Assembly (NCBI RefSeq): GCF_028595305.1
Contig: NZ_JAQQXS010000006.1
Location: forward strand, 124,001 to 188,000
Length of the DNA: 64,000 nucleotides
Direction: 5' to 3'
Source of the DNA: Roseateles koreensis
Lineage (GTDB): Bacteria > Pseudomonadota > Gammaproteobacteria > Burkholderiales > Burkholderiaceae_C
Positions 1 through 7,282 of this stretch are shown piece after piece. The position numbers and the translations under genes were made by a program. Every line of letters starts with the position of its first letter. The stretch's first letter is position 1. The notes beneath the pieces were generated by a model. That model searched no databases and was not told the origin of the DNA. It worked only from the letters and a program-made list of their open reading frames with translations.

Positions 1-196
1 CGATGTTGATGGTGGGGAACCAGCTGTTGACCGGTGGAGGTAGCGTGGGTTTGATCCCGGTCCCTGCCGCCAGGGGCTGGGTGGCGAACTCGCCGCACGC
101 CCCCAGGAGCAAAAGGGCAGCCGCGCTCACAAGCGCTTTCGCACCTGGGCTCAGACCTGGATCGGGCCAGGTTCCTCGCATGCTTGCCATGGGCAT
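1..196 (-). CDS. PQQ-dependent sugar (sorbosone-type) dehydrogenase lipoprotein, N-terminal fragment
   Basis: This is the first 65 codons of a minus-strand gene that runs off the left edge. The N-terminus has a hydrophobic stretch (ALVSAAALLLLGAC) ending in a lipobox LGAC, so the mature protein should be lipid-anchored facing the periplasm. After the lipobox comes a Pro-rich segment and the PPPVNSWFPTINI stretch, which I recognise as the entry to the six-bladed propeller of sorbosone/glucose-type PQQ dehydrogenases. ATG codons at 196, 190 and 181 are all possible starts. The catalytic domain is outside the window, so the substrate cannot be judged. The family call rests on a short stretch and is moderate. 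Confidence 0.6.
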   Translation of the reverse strand, partial: MPMASMRGTWPDPGLSPGAKALVSAAALLLLGACGEFATQPLAAGTGIKPTLPPPVNSWFPTINI

Positions 197-205
197 GACG
201 GTAGC

Positions 206-364
206 CTAGATGCGCCCAAGCAGCAGCAAAATCACCACAATCATGACCACCAAGCCCAGACCACCGCTGGGCCCATAGCCCCAATTGCGGCTGTGAGGCC
301 AGCGCGGAAATGCACCGATCAACATCAAAACTAACAGAATCAAAAGTAGGGTGCCTAAGCTCAT
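206..364 (-). CDS. DUF3309 small membrane protein
   Basis: This 52-aa protein starts MSLGTLLLILLVLMLIGAF and ends in a second hydrophobic helix (LVVMIVVILLLL), with a Trp/Gly/Pro-rich turn (PRWPHSRNWGYGPSG) between them. That is the usual whole length and layout of DUF3309, a two-helix inner-membrane protein of unknown function, often near stress genes in Proteobacteria. The ATG at 364 is chosen because AAGGAGA lies 6-8 bases upstream; the reading frame stays open further upstream without a ribosome site. It sits just 5' of the dehydrogenase fragment on the same strand. Confidence 0.85.
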   Translation of the reverse strand: MSLGTLLLILLVLMLIGAFPRWPHSRNWGYGPSGGLGLVVMIVVILLLLGRI

Positions 365-475
365 GTGGGTTCTCCTTGACTGGAGGGGCCAGGCTTGGTG
401 CCGTGGCAGGGTTGAGATGGCGGTGTTTGAACGAGAAGCCGACGCGCCCAAAGGACTAGCGCCTCGGCGCCGAGA

Positions 476-925
476 TCAGCCCATCAAGATGTCGCCATGG
501 ACTTTGTTGCCGTAGTAGGCGTGGATGCCCTCTGCCCAATTGGCATTGGCCATATCGGGCCATTGATCCTTGTTGAAGCCCGGTGCGTCTTCGAGCCGGC
601 TCTTATCAATGTTTAGAGTGAAGCGTTTGTTCACAGTGTCCAGCTTGAGCGCGCTCCATGGCACCGCGAACAGCCTTTCGCCAAGCTTGAGAAAGCCGCC
701 GAAGGACAGAACTGCATAGCTAATGCGGCCGCTGGTGACGTCCAACATGATTTCCTTGATATCCCCCAACTCTTCGCCGGCCACGTTGTAGACGTCATTG
801 CCAATCAAGGTGTTGGCCCCCATCAGGCGAGGGCCTGGGCCTTGATGGGAATTCGCGGTGAATTGCCCGACAGTCTTGTCGCTTGATCGGTAGATGCCGT
901 AGGGATCGCGTTCTTCGTAGTTCAT
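476..925 (-). CDS. PRC-barrel domain protein
   Basis: The 149-aa soluble protein has a PRC-barrel fold in its middle (about residues 35-105). The pattern is a strand with IGNDVYNVAGEELGDIKEI, then GRISYAVLSFGGF, then RLFAVPWSALKLD, which is the typical order in stand-alone PRC-barrel proteins of Burkholderiales stress clusters. These domains are thought to act as small protein- or ligand-binding modules; the role of this one is not known. A GGAG sits 6 bases upstream of the ATG. It is on the same strand as the DUF3309 gene, 111 bases upstream of it, so co-transcription is possible. Confidence 0.85.
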   Translation of the reverse strand: MNYEERDPYGIYRSSDKTVGQFTANSHQGPGPRLMGANTLIGNDVYNVAGEELGDIKEIMLDVTSGRISYAVLSFGGFLKLGERLFAVPWSALKLDTVNKRFTLNIDKSRLEDAPGFNKDQWPDMANANWAEGIHAYYGNKVHGDILMG

Positions 926-1353
926 TTGAGGCTCCAGGTCTGTTTCTCATTGGTGATTCGACTCTGGCGTTGGAATGAGGAAACAGCGCCGTTCCGCCAA
1001 GGTAGAGGAAAGCTCGCCTTTGCTCTGTGCGTTCGCCAACATTGCCTGATCCCGCTTCGGGCATGTGCGCCAACGCATGGACGCTGCTCTGGGTATCTCT
1101 GAGGATGCATGGGTTGAAGCTCTTATCGATCAGCCCTGAATCCCCGGCTGTGGAGACCTTATGACCAAGCAAGCACGCATTGAAGGTCTTTTCGAATACC
1201 GAGAAGGAGATGGGTCCAGTATCAAGATTCGGCTGGGGCCCATGTGTAAGGTCTGTGCGCTGACCAACAGACAGCTCAAACTCCGCCCGCCAGCATGGAT
1301 TGGAGCGAAGAATCAGATTCGCTGCCGATGCCACGCCGCTTGAAAGGAATGCC
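926..1353. other. 428-bp region with only a doubtful small ORF
   Basis: This region separates the minus-strand PRC-barrel gene from the plus-strand CBS gene, so it must hold both promoters. I see no tRNA, strong terminator or long hairpin. The only coding candidate is the 60-codon ORF at 1161-1343. A string close to GTGAT(T)CGACTCTGGC near 950 reappears near 5884 upstream of another gene of the block, but its meaning is unclear. Confidence 0.5.
1161..1343 (+). CDS. Doubtful 60-aa small protein
   Basis: The ORF opens with ATG preceded by GGAG at a fair distance (TGTGGAGACCTT) and ends ten bases before the CBS gene start. The N-terminal part contains IEGLFEYREGDG, which resembles the start of small beta-rich hypothetical proteins I recall from Comamonadaceae. 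The second half (MCKVCALTNRQLKL and a C-x-C end) does not continue that resemblance, so it may be a diverged or frameshifted remnant. No function can be given. Confidence that it is a working gene is low. Confidence 0.3.
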   Translation: MTKQARIEGLFEYREGDGSSIKIRLGPMCKVCALTNRQLKLRPPAWIGAKNQIRCRCHAA

Positions 1354-1860
1354 ATGTTTGATGTGAATACCAAGCTCGATCCCGATTTTTCTGCCGGGGG
1401 CGGTGCAGGACCGGCTGCAGCGGTGAGTGAGATCCAGGGGGTGGCCAGGTCGCGGCTGTTGACGGTGAGCCCGAGTGCCCATTTGATGGAGGTCGCGGCA
1501 TTACTCTCCAACGCGCAGATCAGCGTGGTGGTGGTCTGCAATGCCGAGGGACAGGTGTTAGGAACCATTACCGAAACCATGTTGGTCAGGCAATTAGGCT
1601 TGGGGCAAGCCGACTTCTTCGAAACCAGGGCTGCCGCCGTAATGACGCCGAATGTTGCGGTCTGCGCGCCCACCGACTCGCTGGTCAAGGTGCTGTCGAC
1701 CATGCATTTGCAGGGGTGGATTCATGTCGTCATGGCTGATGCCAGCAACAAGGCCGTCGGAGTCGTGAACGTGCGTGACGGTCTGCGCGCTCTGCTCAAT
1801 GCAGGCACTCACGAACAGGCGCTATTGCGCAATTACGTGATGGGCGTTGGCTACCAGTAG
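1354..1860 (+). CDS. CBS-domain pair protein
   Basis: The 168-aa protein is almost entirely a Bateman module of two CBS repeats: the first (about residues 30-85) with LLTVSPSAHLMEVAALL and VVVVCNAEGQVLGTIT, the second (about 95-155) with VMTPNVAVCAPTDSLVKVL and HVVMADASNKAVGVVNVRDGL. Such proteins usually bind adenine nucleotides and sense energy state or stress. The ATG at 1354 is chosen because AAAGGAA stands 6-9 bases upstream; an upstream in-frame codon at 1300 lacks a ribosome site. It is convergent with the GGDEF gene. Confidence 0.85.
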   Translation: MFDVNTKLDPDFSAGGGAGPAAAVSEIQGVARSRLLTVSPSAHLMEVAALLSNAQISVVVVCNAEGQVLGTITETMLVRQLGLGQADFFETRAAAVMTPNVAVCAPTDSLVKVLSTMHLQGWIHVVMADASNKAVGVVNVRDGLRALLNAGTHEQALLRNYVMGVGYQ

Positions 1861-1878
1861 CCTAGGCCCTTGGCGAGA

Positions 1879-1941
1879 AGTACAAAAACGCAGATCAGCC
1901 GAATGGGCGTATCCCAGGATGGGATCGGGCCGATTTGTACT
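1879..1941. terminator. Nested inverted repeat between convergent genes
   Basis: An outer 8-bp perfect pair (AGTACAAA at 1879-1886, TTTGTACT at 1934-1941) encloses an inner 6-bp pair (ATCCCA at 1911-1916, TGGGAT at 1920-1925) with a 3-base loop. It lies in the 89 bp between the CBS gene and the GGDEF gene, which run toward each other, so a two-way transcription stop is the simple reading. There is no clear T-run on either side, so the terminator call is tentative. Confidence 0.4.
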
Positions 1942-1949
1942 GCGCTTTC

Positions 1950-3107
1950 CTATGCTTGGTTCCGAATCGGGTGAAGCAAGACGTTGATGAGCTCGCGCAA
2001 GTCGAGTGTCTGCTGCAGCAGCATGGCACGTGCGCGGGGCGTTAAAGGTCCTTCGTCTTGGGCCCGATCCAGTGCCACCATCGCCATGCGGATCGCAGAG
2101 TGTGGGTCATTCAACTCGGCCGAAATATTTACCAGTAGTTCCGCCTGGCGTGTTGATTGAGATTGCACCGTAGTCTGTGGCCCCCAAGTGCTCTCCAGGG
2201 ATAGAAGCAGCTGCTGGTGGGCCTCTCGCAAAAGTTCCAGTTCTTTCGATTGCCGCTTTAGCTGTTGAGCCATTGCTTTAGAGCGCTCTTGCAGAGCCTG
2301 CTTGGGCGTCGCATCCAACACTTGGCGCGGGGACAGTTCAAGGGGGTCGGTGTCATCAACAAAGAACGAAATACCGCCGGGCCCCTGTCGTTTGGCCATA
2401 TACATGGCTTGGTCCGCGCAGGCAATCAAGTCGCTTGCCGTTTCAGCGTCACGGGGAAAGATGCTGATTCCTATGCTGGCGCTTAGATCTTCAAAGCTGT
2501 TCTCTTCGCCCCCACTCACCAGCAATGCCTCCTCGATTTTCTCGGCGATCACCAGGGCATCTTCGATCTTCGCCAGATTGTCCAGCAAGATCAGAAACTC
2601 ATCGCCTCCATGGCGGCTGACCGTGTCTGACTGCCGAACCGTCGCCAACAAACACTGGGCCACACGGCGCAGTACTTGGTCGCCCACCGCATGGCCAAAG
2701 GAGTCATTGATTTGCTTGAATTTGTCCAGGTCCACGAATAGCACGGCCAGCCAGGTGCCCTGACGCTCTGCGTGCGTGATGGCTTGTTTTATCCGATCTA
2801 AGGCCAAAGTTCGGTTGGCCAATTTCGTTAGCGGATCCAAACCGACCGTACGGGCCGCCTCGTCCAAAGCCTGAAGCGCTGACTGATTGTCCGCTTGGGC
2901 GACGAGGGAGGAGAGCAGTAGTTGCTCATTTGCCTCTAGCAATTGCAAGCTCTGGTTGTGATCCAGGAAGCTTTCGGCTCGCACCACGTCTTGCAGCAAG
3001 CCATCCAGCACTGCGCGCACGGCGTCAACACGCTGGCTGAGCTTGCGCAACTCCAGTTCCGACTCTTGTCCTGAGACAGACGGCGCAGACGGTATGGCCT
3101 GGTTCAC
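1950..3107 (-). CDS. GGDEF diguanylate cyclase with degenerate HisKA-like C-terminus
   Basis: This 385-aa protein should make cyclic di-GMP from two GTP. It has an N-terminal helical, probably coiled-coil segment (about residues 15-88), then a full GGDEF domain (about 90-255) with RHGGDEF at 165-171 and an inhibitory-site RQSD five residues before GGDEF. A second long coiled coil follows (about 270-305). The last 65 residues read like a histidine-kinase dimerisation helix pair, but the H-box has Ala (A330, NISAELNDP) where the phospho-acceptor His would be, and no ATPase domain follows. I chose the GTG at 3107, 10 bases after the KaiC stop codon; an upstream in-frame ATG at 3230 would overlap the KaiC gene heavily. 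Translational coupling to KaiC is likely. Confidence 0.85.
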   Translation of the reverse strand: MNQAIPSAPSVSGQESELELRKLSQRVDAVRAVLDGLLQDVVRAESFLDHNQSLQLLEANEQLLLSSLVAQADNQSALQALDEAARTVGLDPLTKLANRTLALDRIKQAITHAERQGTWLAVLFVDLDKFKQINDSFGHAVGDQVLRRVAQCLLATVRQSDTVSRHGGDEFLILLDNLAKIEDALVIAEKIEEALLVSGGEENSFEDLSASIGISIFPRDAETASDLIACADQAMYMAKRQGPGGISFFVDDTDPLELSPRQVLDATPKQALQERSKAMAQQLKRQSKELELLREAHQQLLLSLESTWGPQTTVQSQSTRQAELLVNISAELNDPHSAIRMAMVALDRAQDEGPLTPRARAMLLQQTLDLRELINVLLHPIRNQA

Positions 3108-3117
3108 GGTGCCTGCC

Positions 3118-4599
3118 TCAGACGGTGAGATCCTTGTGTCGGGGGCGGCCTCCCAGCAAGCCCTCCCGATCGTCCAGCCGATCGCCGATCTGAATGCCTT
3201 TATCGTTGATGCGGAACTCGCGCAGTTCATCGGAATGGGCGCTCGCTCTGACCTTCACGACCGCGAGCATGCGACGCAGCCGGCTGTCGATTTCTATGTA
3301 GCGTTGCACGATGATGGCGTCGGTCAAGAATGCCGTGCCGTAGGGGCTGAAACGCAAATCGGTGTAGCGGTCTTCGAGTTCAGAGGTCATCAAGACGGTC
3401 ACCCCCGCGTTGCCTAAAGCGAATACTAGGCGAGACAAAGACTCTCGAAAGTCTTCGCGGAAAGTGGGCGCAATCGCCAACTCAAAGCCGGACAAGGAAT
3501 CGATCACGACCCGAGTCGCACCCAGCCGAGCGATCTCGCTCAACAAGAGGCCAATCACCTCATCGATGGAGAGGTCTGGGGCTCTGCTGTCGATCAAACC
3601 CACCTTTCCGCTGGCCATAAGCGCTGCAACGATTGCGTTTTGTGAGCGACTTGGCCTTTGCTCAAAGGCAGCCAATACGCCGGTCTCTCCGCAACGGGCG
3701 CCTTCAGCCAAGAACGCCGCAGCGAGAATACTTTTTCCTGAACCTGAAGGTCCCGCCACCAACAGGGAATAGCCCTTGGGTAGTCCCCCGCCCAGCATCT
3801 CATCGAGTAAGGCAATGCCCAACTGCAGCCGGCTTTCGACGGCCCCCACGGGGCGCACACCAGCATCTTTTGTTGGCAAGTGTGGTGTTGGACTGGCCAA
3901 GTTGACCGGGGCGAAAATTTTGATGCCAGCAGTGTCGATTCGAAACGTATGCAGGCCAGGTAGTGTCGGTTGGCCGCGCATTTTCAGGATCTCGATCTTC
4001 CTGACCATGGAATTGCGCTGCACGCTTTGTCGCATCCAGATCAAGCCGTCTGCCACGGTAAAGACTGGGTTGGCATCCGTCTCAACAAAATACTCGCCGA
4101 TCAAAAAGGTGGTGGCTTGCCAACTGGTCATCATCATGCCAAGTTGTTGGACGAACTGTTGCAGCCGGGTTTGTGGGTTGCCTGTGGATTCGCTGGCAAT
4201 CATCACCGACCGGAACGAGTCCACAAACACCAGTCTGGGTTCAAAGCTTGCCACGGAGTCAACCATACGCGCCAGCACTCGGTCCAGATCACCGGTGGCG
4301 GCGTCTTCGGAGAGATTGATAAAGCGCACCGAGTCGTTGACGCAGTTGTTGTCAAAAAAGTCGAACTGCTGCTGGTATCGCAACATCTTCATGGGTGGCT
4401 CGCCGAGCACGGTGAAGTAAAGAGCCGGCCGCTGTGGGGTAGCGAGAGAGAACATGATCTGGTGCGCCAAGGTGGTCTTGCCACAGCCCGGTTGCCCGGC
4501 GATCAAATTGAACGAAAACTCCGGCAGTCCTCCTCCAAGCACTTGGTCCAGTCCAGGCACCCCGGTGGGTAGACGTTGGATGGTCACTTTGTTTGTCAT
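3118..4599 (-). CDS. KaiC-like double RecA-domain ATPase
   Basis: The 493-aa protein has two KaiC/RAD55-type P-loop domains, with Walker A GQPGCGKT at 35-42 and GPSGSGKS at 283-290, and Walker B-like LVFVDS (123-128) and VVIDS (364-368). The overall length matches cyanobacterial KaiC. Aligned by eye, the catalytic Glu pair is G66-E67 in the first domain and E313-Q314 in the second, and the autophosphorylated Ser-Thr of KaiC falls on A423-F424 just before LTDAIIVQRYIEI. No KaiA or KaiB is in the window, so clock function is not implied; a signalling or scaffold ATPase is more likely. The ATG at 4599 has AGGAC upstream. It lies in an operon between an unknown gene and the GGDEF gene. Confidence 0.88.
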   Translation of the reverse strand: MTNKVTIQRLPTGVPGLDQVLGGGLPEFSFNLIAGQPGCGKTTLAHQIMFSLATPQRPALYFTVLGEPPMKMLRYQQQFDFFDNNCVNDSVRFINLSEDAATGDLDRVLARMVDSVASFEPRLVFVDSFRSVMIASESTGNPQTRLQQFVQQLGMMMTSWQATTFLIGEYFVETDANPVFTVADGLIWMRQSVQRNSMVRKIEILKMRGQPTLPGLHTFRIDTAGIKIFAPVNLASPTPHLPTKDAGVRPVGAVESRLQLGIALLDEMLGGGLPKGYSLLVAGPSGSGKSILAAAFLAEGARCGETGVLAAFEQRPSRSQNAIVAALMASGKVGLIDSRAPDLSIDEVIGLLLSEIARLGATRVVIDSLSGFELAIAPTFREDFRESLSRLVFALGNAGVTVLMTSELEDRYTDLRFSPYGTAFLTDAIIVQRYIEIDSRLRRMLAVVKVRASAHSDELREFRINDKGIQIGDRLDDREGLLGGRPRHKDLTV

Positions 4600-4727
4600 A
4601 GCGAAATGTCCTGCGCGACTGAGAGGAAAGAAAGGTCTTTTGTGGTCGCCTTGCGCCGTCGGCTGACGGGTTCGGTGCGGCCACTGAAAGCAGCCAGCCA
4701 AGTCCATGGCCACAAGGCCAGCCGCGG

Positions 4728-5171
4728 CTAGCCACTAGGTTGTTTGTTGTTGAATCCCAGGGGGCCTGAGTTGCTTAAAAAGATCAACCACGGCGCGCGT
4801 AGCAGTCGTTCTGTGAGCGACCGGCCCACCAGCTTGGCCAGTAAATCACAAAAGTTCTGCAGTAAAAAACAGGTACCGGCGGCGGCTTCCGGGCCGGATT
4901 GAAGTGAAATTGCCTCGCGCAATGCCCTTGGATCAAACAGTACGGGAATTCCCTCTGCACGGGGATTTAGCCATGCATGGCTCTTGGCGCTGAGTTGCAG
5001 ACTGCGGGCGAATAGCGCGGTCACGCCACGCTGGCCCACGATGGGAACCAAGGCTGCTTCAATTTCCTGGCATACCTGGATGAACAAGCCCGCAATCTGC
5101 GCCGAACTGGCACTGGCGTCCAGTTGCTCAACGAGAAAAGCCACGGTTCGTTCACTTTCTGGACTTGTCAT
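4728..5171 (-). CDS. Unknown 147-aa helical protein, first gene of the KaiC operon
   Basis: I do not recognise a named family. The sequence is soluble and mostly helical, with no signal peptide, and includes ALVPIVGQRGVTALFARSL and a C-terminal block LLQNFCDLLAKLVGRSLTERLL. A helical adaptor or sensor partner is plausible but unproved. The ATG at 5171 follows GAAGGCAAC; in-frame codons further upstream (to 5324) run into the start region of the divergent BON gene and are less likely. It is 128 bases upstream of KaiC on the same strand, so the three genes probably form one operon and may act together. Confidence 0.7.
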   Translation of the reverse strand: MTSPESERTVAFLVEQLDASASSAQIAGLFIQVCQEIEAALVPIVGQRGVTALFARSLQLSAKSHAWLNPRAEGIPVLFDPRALREAISLQSGPEAAAGTCFLLQNFCDLLAKLVGRSLTERLLRAPWLIFLSNSGPLGFNNKQPSG

Positions 5172-5382
5172 GTTGCCTTCGGTCAACGTTTCAAATGCAC
5201 TGATGCATGCTGTTTGAAGTACAGACCTCACCATAAAGGCGAGACGAATCAGGGTCTGTGCGCCAGCGCACATAAGAGGCAATTTACCGGCACTGTCTGA
5301 CATGAAAGTGCGGCGCTTGCCCACAGGCGTTTTCGGGCCTAAGAGCTACGCTGAGCAGATGACATTCAAACGAGGAAAGCTC

Positions 5383-5865
5383 ATGAGAACCCAATCGCCG
5401 CAGTCCATGCGAGTTCTGGCTCTTGCCATCATTGCCCTGAGCACGGCCGCATGTAGCAAGGAAGGCGAGGACGCGCGCAGGCCCGGCAAAGCCTTGGATG
5501 ATGGCATCGCCAGGGTAGAAAAACAGTCTGACGCTGTGTTGGCCGACGTGAAACGAGGTGCCGCTGCCACCGAGCGAGCAGCCAGCGATGCCGCCTTGGA
5601 AGTAAAGCAAGCAGCGCTGGAGATGCGTGAGAGAGTCGGAAACGATCTCTCCGATGCCGGAATTGTGACCACGGTCAAAGCGCGCTTGGCTGCCGAGACG
5701 ATGTTGACGGACGCCCACATCAACGTTGACTCCACGCGCGGTCGCTTGGTGTTGCGGGGCACGGTCGTCGATCTCGGCTCAATTGAGCGTGCGCGCCAGA
5801 TTGCCTTGGCAGCGCCCGGTGTCGTCGTAGTCGACAACCAGTTGGTAGTCCAAAGCAAGTCTTGA
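5383..5865 (+). CDS. BON-domain lipoprotein
   Basis: The 160-aa protein has a signal peptide with lipobox (LALAIIALSTAAC), so it should be lipidated, then a charged helical segment with a run of Ala/Glu/Lys (about residues 25-85), then one BON domain (about 88-158: VTTVKARLAAETMLTDAHINV, LVLRGTVVDLGSIERARQIA). BON domains bind the periplasmic face of membranes and occur in OsmY-like osmotic-stress proteins. ATG 5383 is preceded by GAGGAAAGC. It diverges from the KaiC operon, so the 211 bp between them carry both promoters. Confidence 0.85.
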   Translation: MRTQSPQSMRVLALAIIALSTAACSKEGEDARRPGKALDDGIARVEKQSDAVLADVKRGAAATERAASDAALEVKQAALEMRERVGNDLSDAGIVTTVKARLAAETMLTDAHINVDSTRGRLVLRGTVVDLGSIERARQIALAAPGVVVVDNQLVVQSKS

Positions 5866-5997
5866 TTCGTTGTCTCGAATCGGGTGATCGACTCTGGCTC
5901 GATGAAGCGCCGCTGCGTGATGAGCCCCGCCTCCCGACGCATTCGAGCGTCACCGCATTGAACTCCCGTCGCTAGCGGGCAAAGAGAAAGGACTGCC

Positions 5998-6183
5998 GTG
6001 AGTCAATCGATAGACGCTCCGAATGCTTCTGCAGCAGAGCCGGGCGTGCTGACAGGGCCAACTGTTAAGTTTGATTGTGGCGACTTTGGCCCCATCGGCT
6101 TTGAATGCGCCTACCCTGATTTGCAAGTTGTGGGCTGGCATGCGGAGAGACAGGCCCTTGGTGCACCACCTGCTTCGTCATGA
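5998..6183 (+). CDS. Small hypothetical protein (GTG start)
   Basis: This 61-aa ORF starts with GTG seven bases after AAAGG and overlaps the next ORF by ATGA, which is typical of coupled genes. It contains two Cys (FDCGDFGPIGFECAYPDL) and no membrane segment. I recognise no family. The coupling and ribosome site are the only support, so it could be chance. Confidence 0.35.
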   Translation: MSQSIDAPNASAAEPGVLTGPTVKFDCGDFGPIGFECAYPDLQVVGWHAERQALGAPPASS

Positions 6184-6470
6184 AGGTTCCAACGACTGCT
6201 ATGCATCCTGGCTCAGCGTGGCTTGCCCTGGCCGCTATCCTATGTTTTGCGCTGCTGCTCTCATTGCGCGATGTCGTCCAGAGTGAACTCGAACAAGGTC
6301 GTCTGCGTCGTGCGATCGAGGCCACTCAGGTCGACGAGGCGAGGGCTTGTAGATTGATGTCAGGGGGGCGTGCTCAAGAGCATTGCTTGAAAGCCTTGAC
6401 AGAACGAGCGCGTGTCAGCGCCGCGGCTGTGCCTCCCGAATGCAAGTGGCCCTGCGTGGCAAGGCCTTAG
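6180..6470 (+). CDS. Small membrane-anchored hypothetical protein
   Basis: This 96-aa protein has one N-terminal hydrophobic helix (SAWLALAAILCFALLLSL) and then a charged, probably periplasmic tail with four Cys (RACRLMSGG, EHCLKALT, ECKWPC). It could be a single-pass inner-membrane protein or a secreted Cys-rich protein. The start overlaps the stop of the upstream ORF (ATGA). The gene is convergent with the downstream Crp/Fnr-type gene, 13 bases away. No family is recognised. Confidence 0.5.
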   Translation: MKVPTTAMHPGSAWLALAAILCFALLLSLRDVVQSELEQGRLRRAIEATQVDEARACRLMSGGRAQEHCLKALTERARVSAAAVPPECKWPCVARP

Positions 6471-6483
6471 CACGCTGTCTTCC

Positions 6484-7164
6484 TTAGGCTGGACTCTCGC
6501 TGCGTTGTTCTAGCCTGACGCGATCCAAGACCGCGATTCGACCGCGGCTATAGCTGATCAAGCCGGCTTGACTCAATTTCAGCGCGGCTGCGGTGACGCC
6601 TTCCCTGCGGACGCCCAAGAGATTGGCCAGCAATTCCTGCGTCATCATCATCGCGTCGGAGGGTAGTCGATCCAGACCCAGCAAAAGCCGACGGCACAGC
6701 AATTGGTCGATCGAGTAGTAGCGATTGAAAGCTGCGGTTTGAGCCACTTGGTCCATCAAGGTTTGGGTGTAACGCAGCAGCATGGCTTGAATGCGACCCG
6801 GGTGACTCATCTCCTGCTTGACCAGCTTCGCCGGCAGTCGCAGGGCTAGGCCTGCACTTTGCACCACCGAGCGGCTGGGCGAAGCGTTACCCCCCATAAA
6901 CAGTGCAAGACCCACCACGCCTTCCCAACCAATCACTGCGGTTTCAGTCGACTCGCCGTCCTGCGTTAGGTAAAGCAGGGAAACGATTGCCGTGGTGGGA
7001 AAGTAGGCGTAGTCCGCAGTGCTGCCGGACTCACACAAGACATCCCCTTGAGTCAATTCGACCGAGTCCAAGGCCTCAACCCAAGGGGCCAGATCTTCAT
7101 CGGGAAGGCTTGCGAGGAGATGGTTTTGTTGTGGTGTGCAACTCTGATGGGGGCATTTTTTCAC
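6484..7164 (-). CDS. Crp/Fnr-type transcription regulator (copy 1)
   Basis: The 226-aa protein has an N-terminal cyclic-nucleotide-binding-like beta-roll (about residues 15-125) and a C-terminal winged helix (about 155-220; MMMTQELLANLLGVRREGVTAAALKLSQAGLISYSRGRI split over helix-turn-helix and wing). The usual cAMP phosphate-binding cassette with its Arg is not visible and there is no Fnr Cys cluster, so the ligand is unknown. The start is a GTG at 7164 with GGAG upstream. It is clearly a paralogue of the next gene on the same strand: the segments FPTTAIVSLLY and LGVRREGVT are shared. Confidence 0.85.
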   Translation of the reverse strand: MKKCPHQSCTPQQNHLLASLPDEDLAPWVEALDSVELTQGDVLCESGSTADYAYFPTTAIVSLLYLTQDGESTETAVIGWEGVVGLALFMGGNASPSRSVVQSAGLALRLPAKLVKQEMSHPGRIQAMLLRYTQTLMDQVAQTAAFNRYYSIDQLLCRRLLLGLDRLPSDAMMMTQELLANLLGVRREGVTAAALKLSQAGLISYSRGRIAVLDRVRLEQRSESPA

Positions 7165-7282
7165 GGCAGGCTCCGAAGAGTTCTTGGAGTCCCCATCTTT
7201 GCCGCGGGTCCGTCTGGCTGACCATCAGCAAGGGCCGGATCTTGCTGTCAACTCTCTCCTACATAACCCCTTTTCTACAGGC

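Noticed and set aside
795-1703. A 302-codon open frame on the minus strand across the PRC-CBS gap
   Set aside because: It overlaps both the PRC-barrel and CBS genes out of frame, has no ribosome site and no recognisable domain.
3118-4599. A complete circadian clock operon
   Set aside because: Only a KaiC-like gene is present; KaiA and KaiB are missing and the phosphosites seem changed, so a clock claim is not supported.
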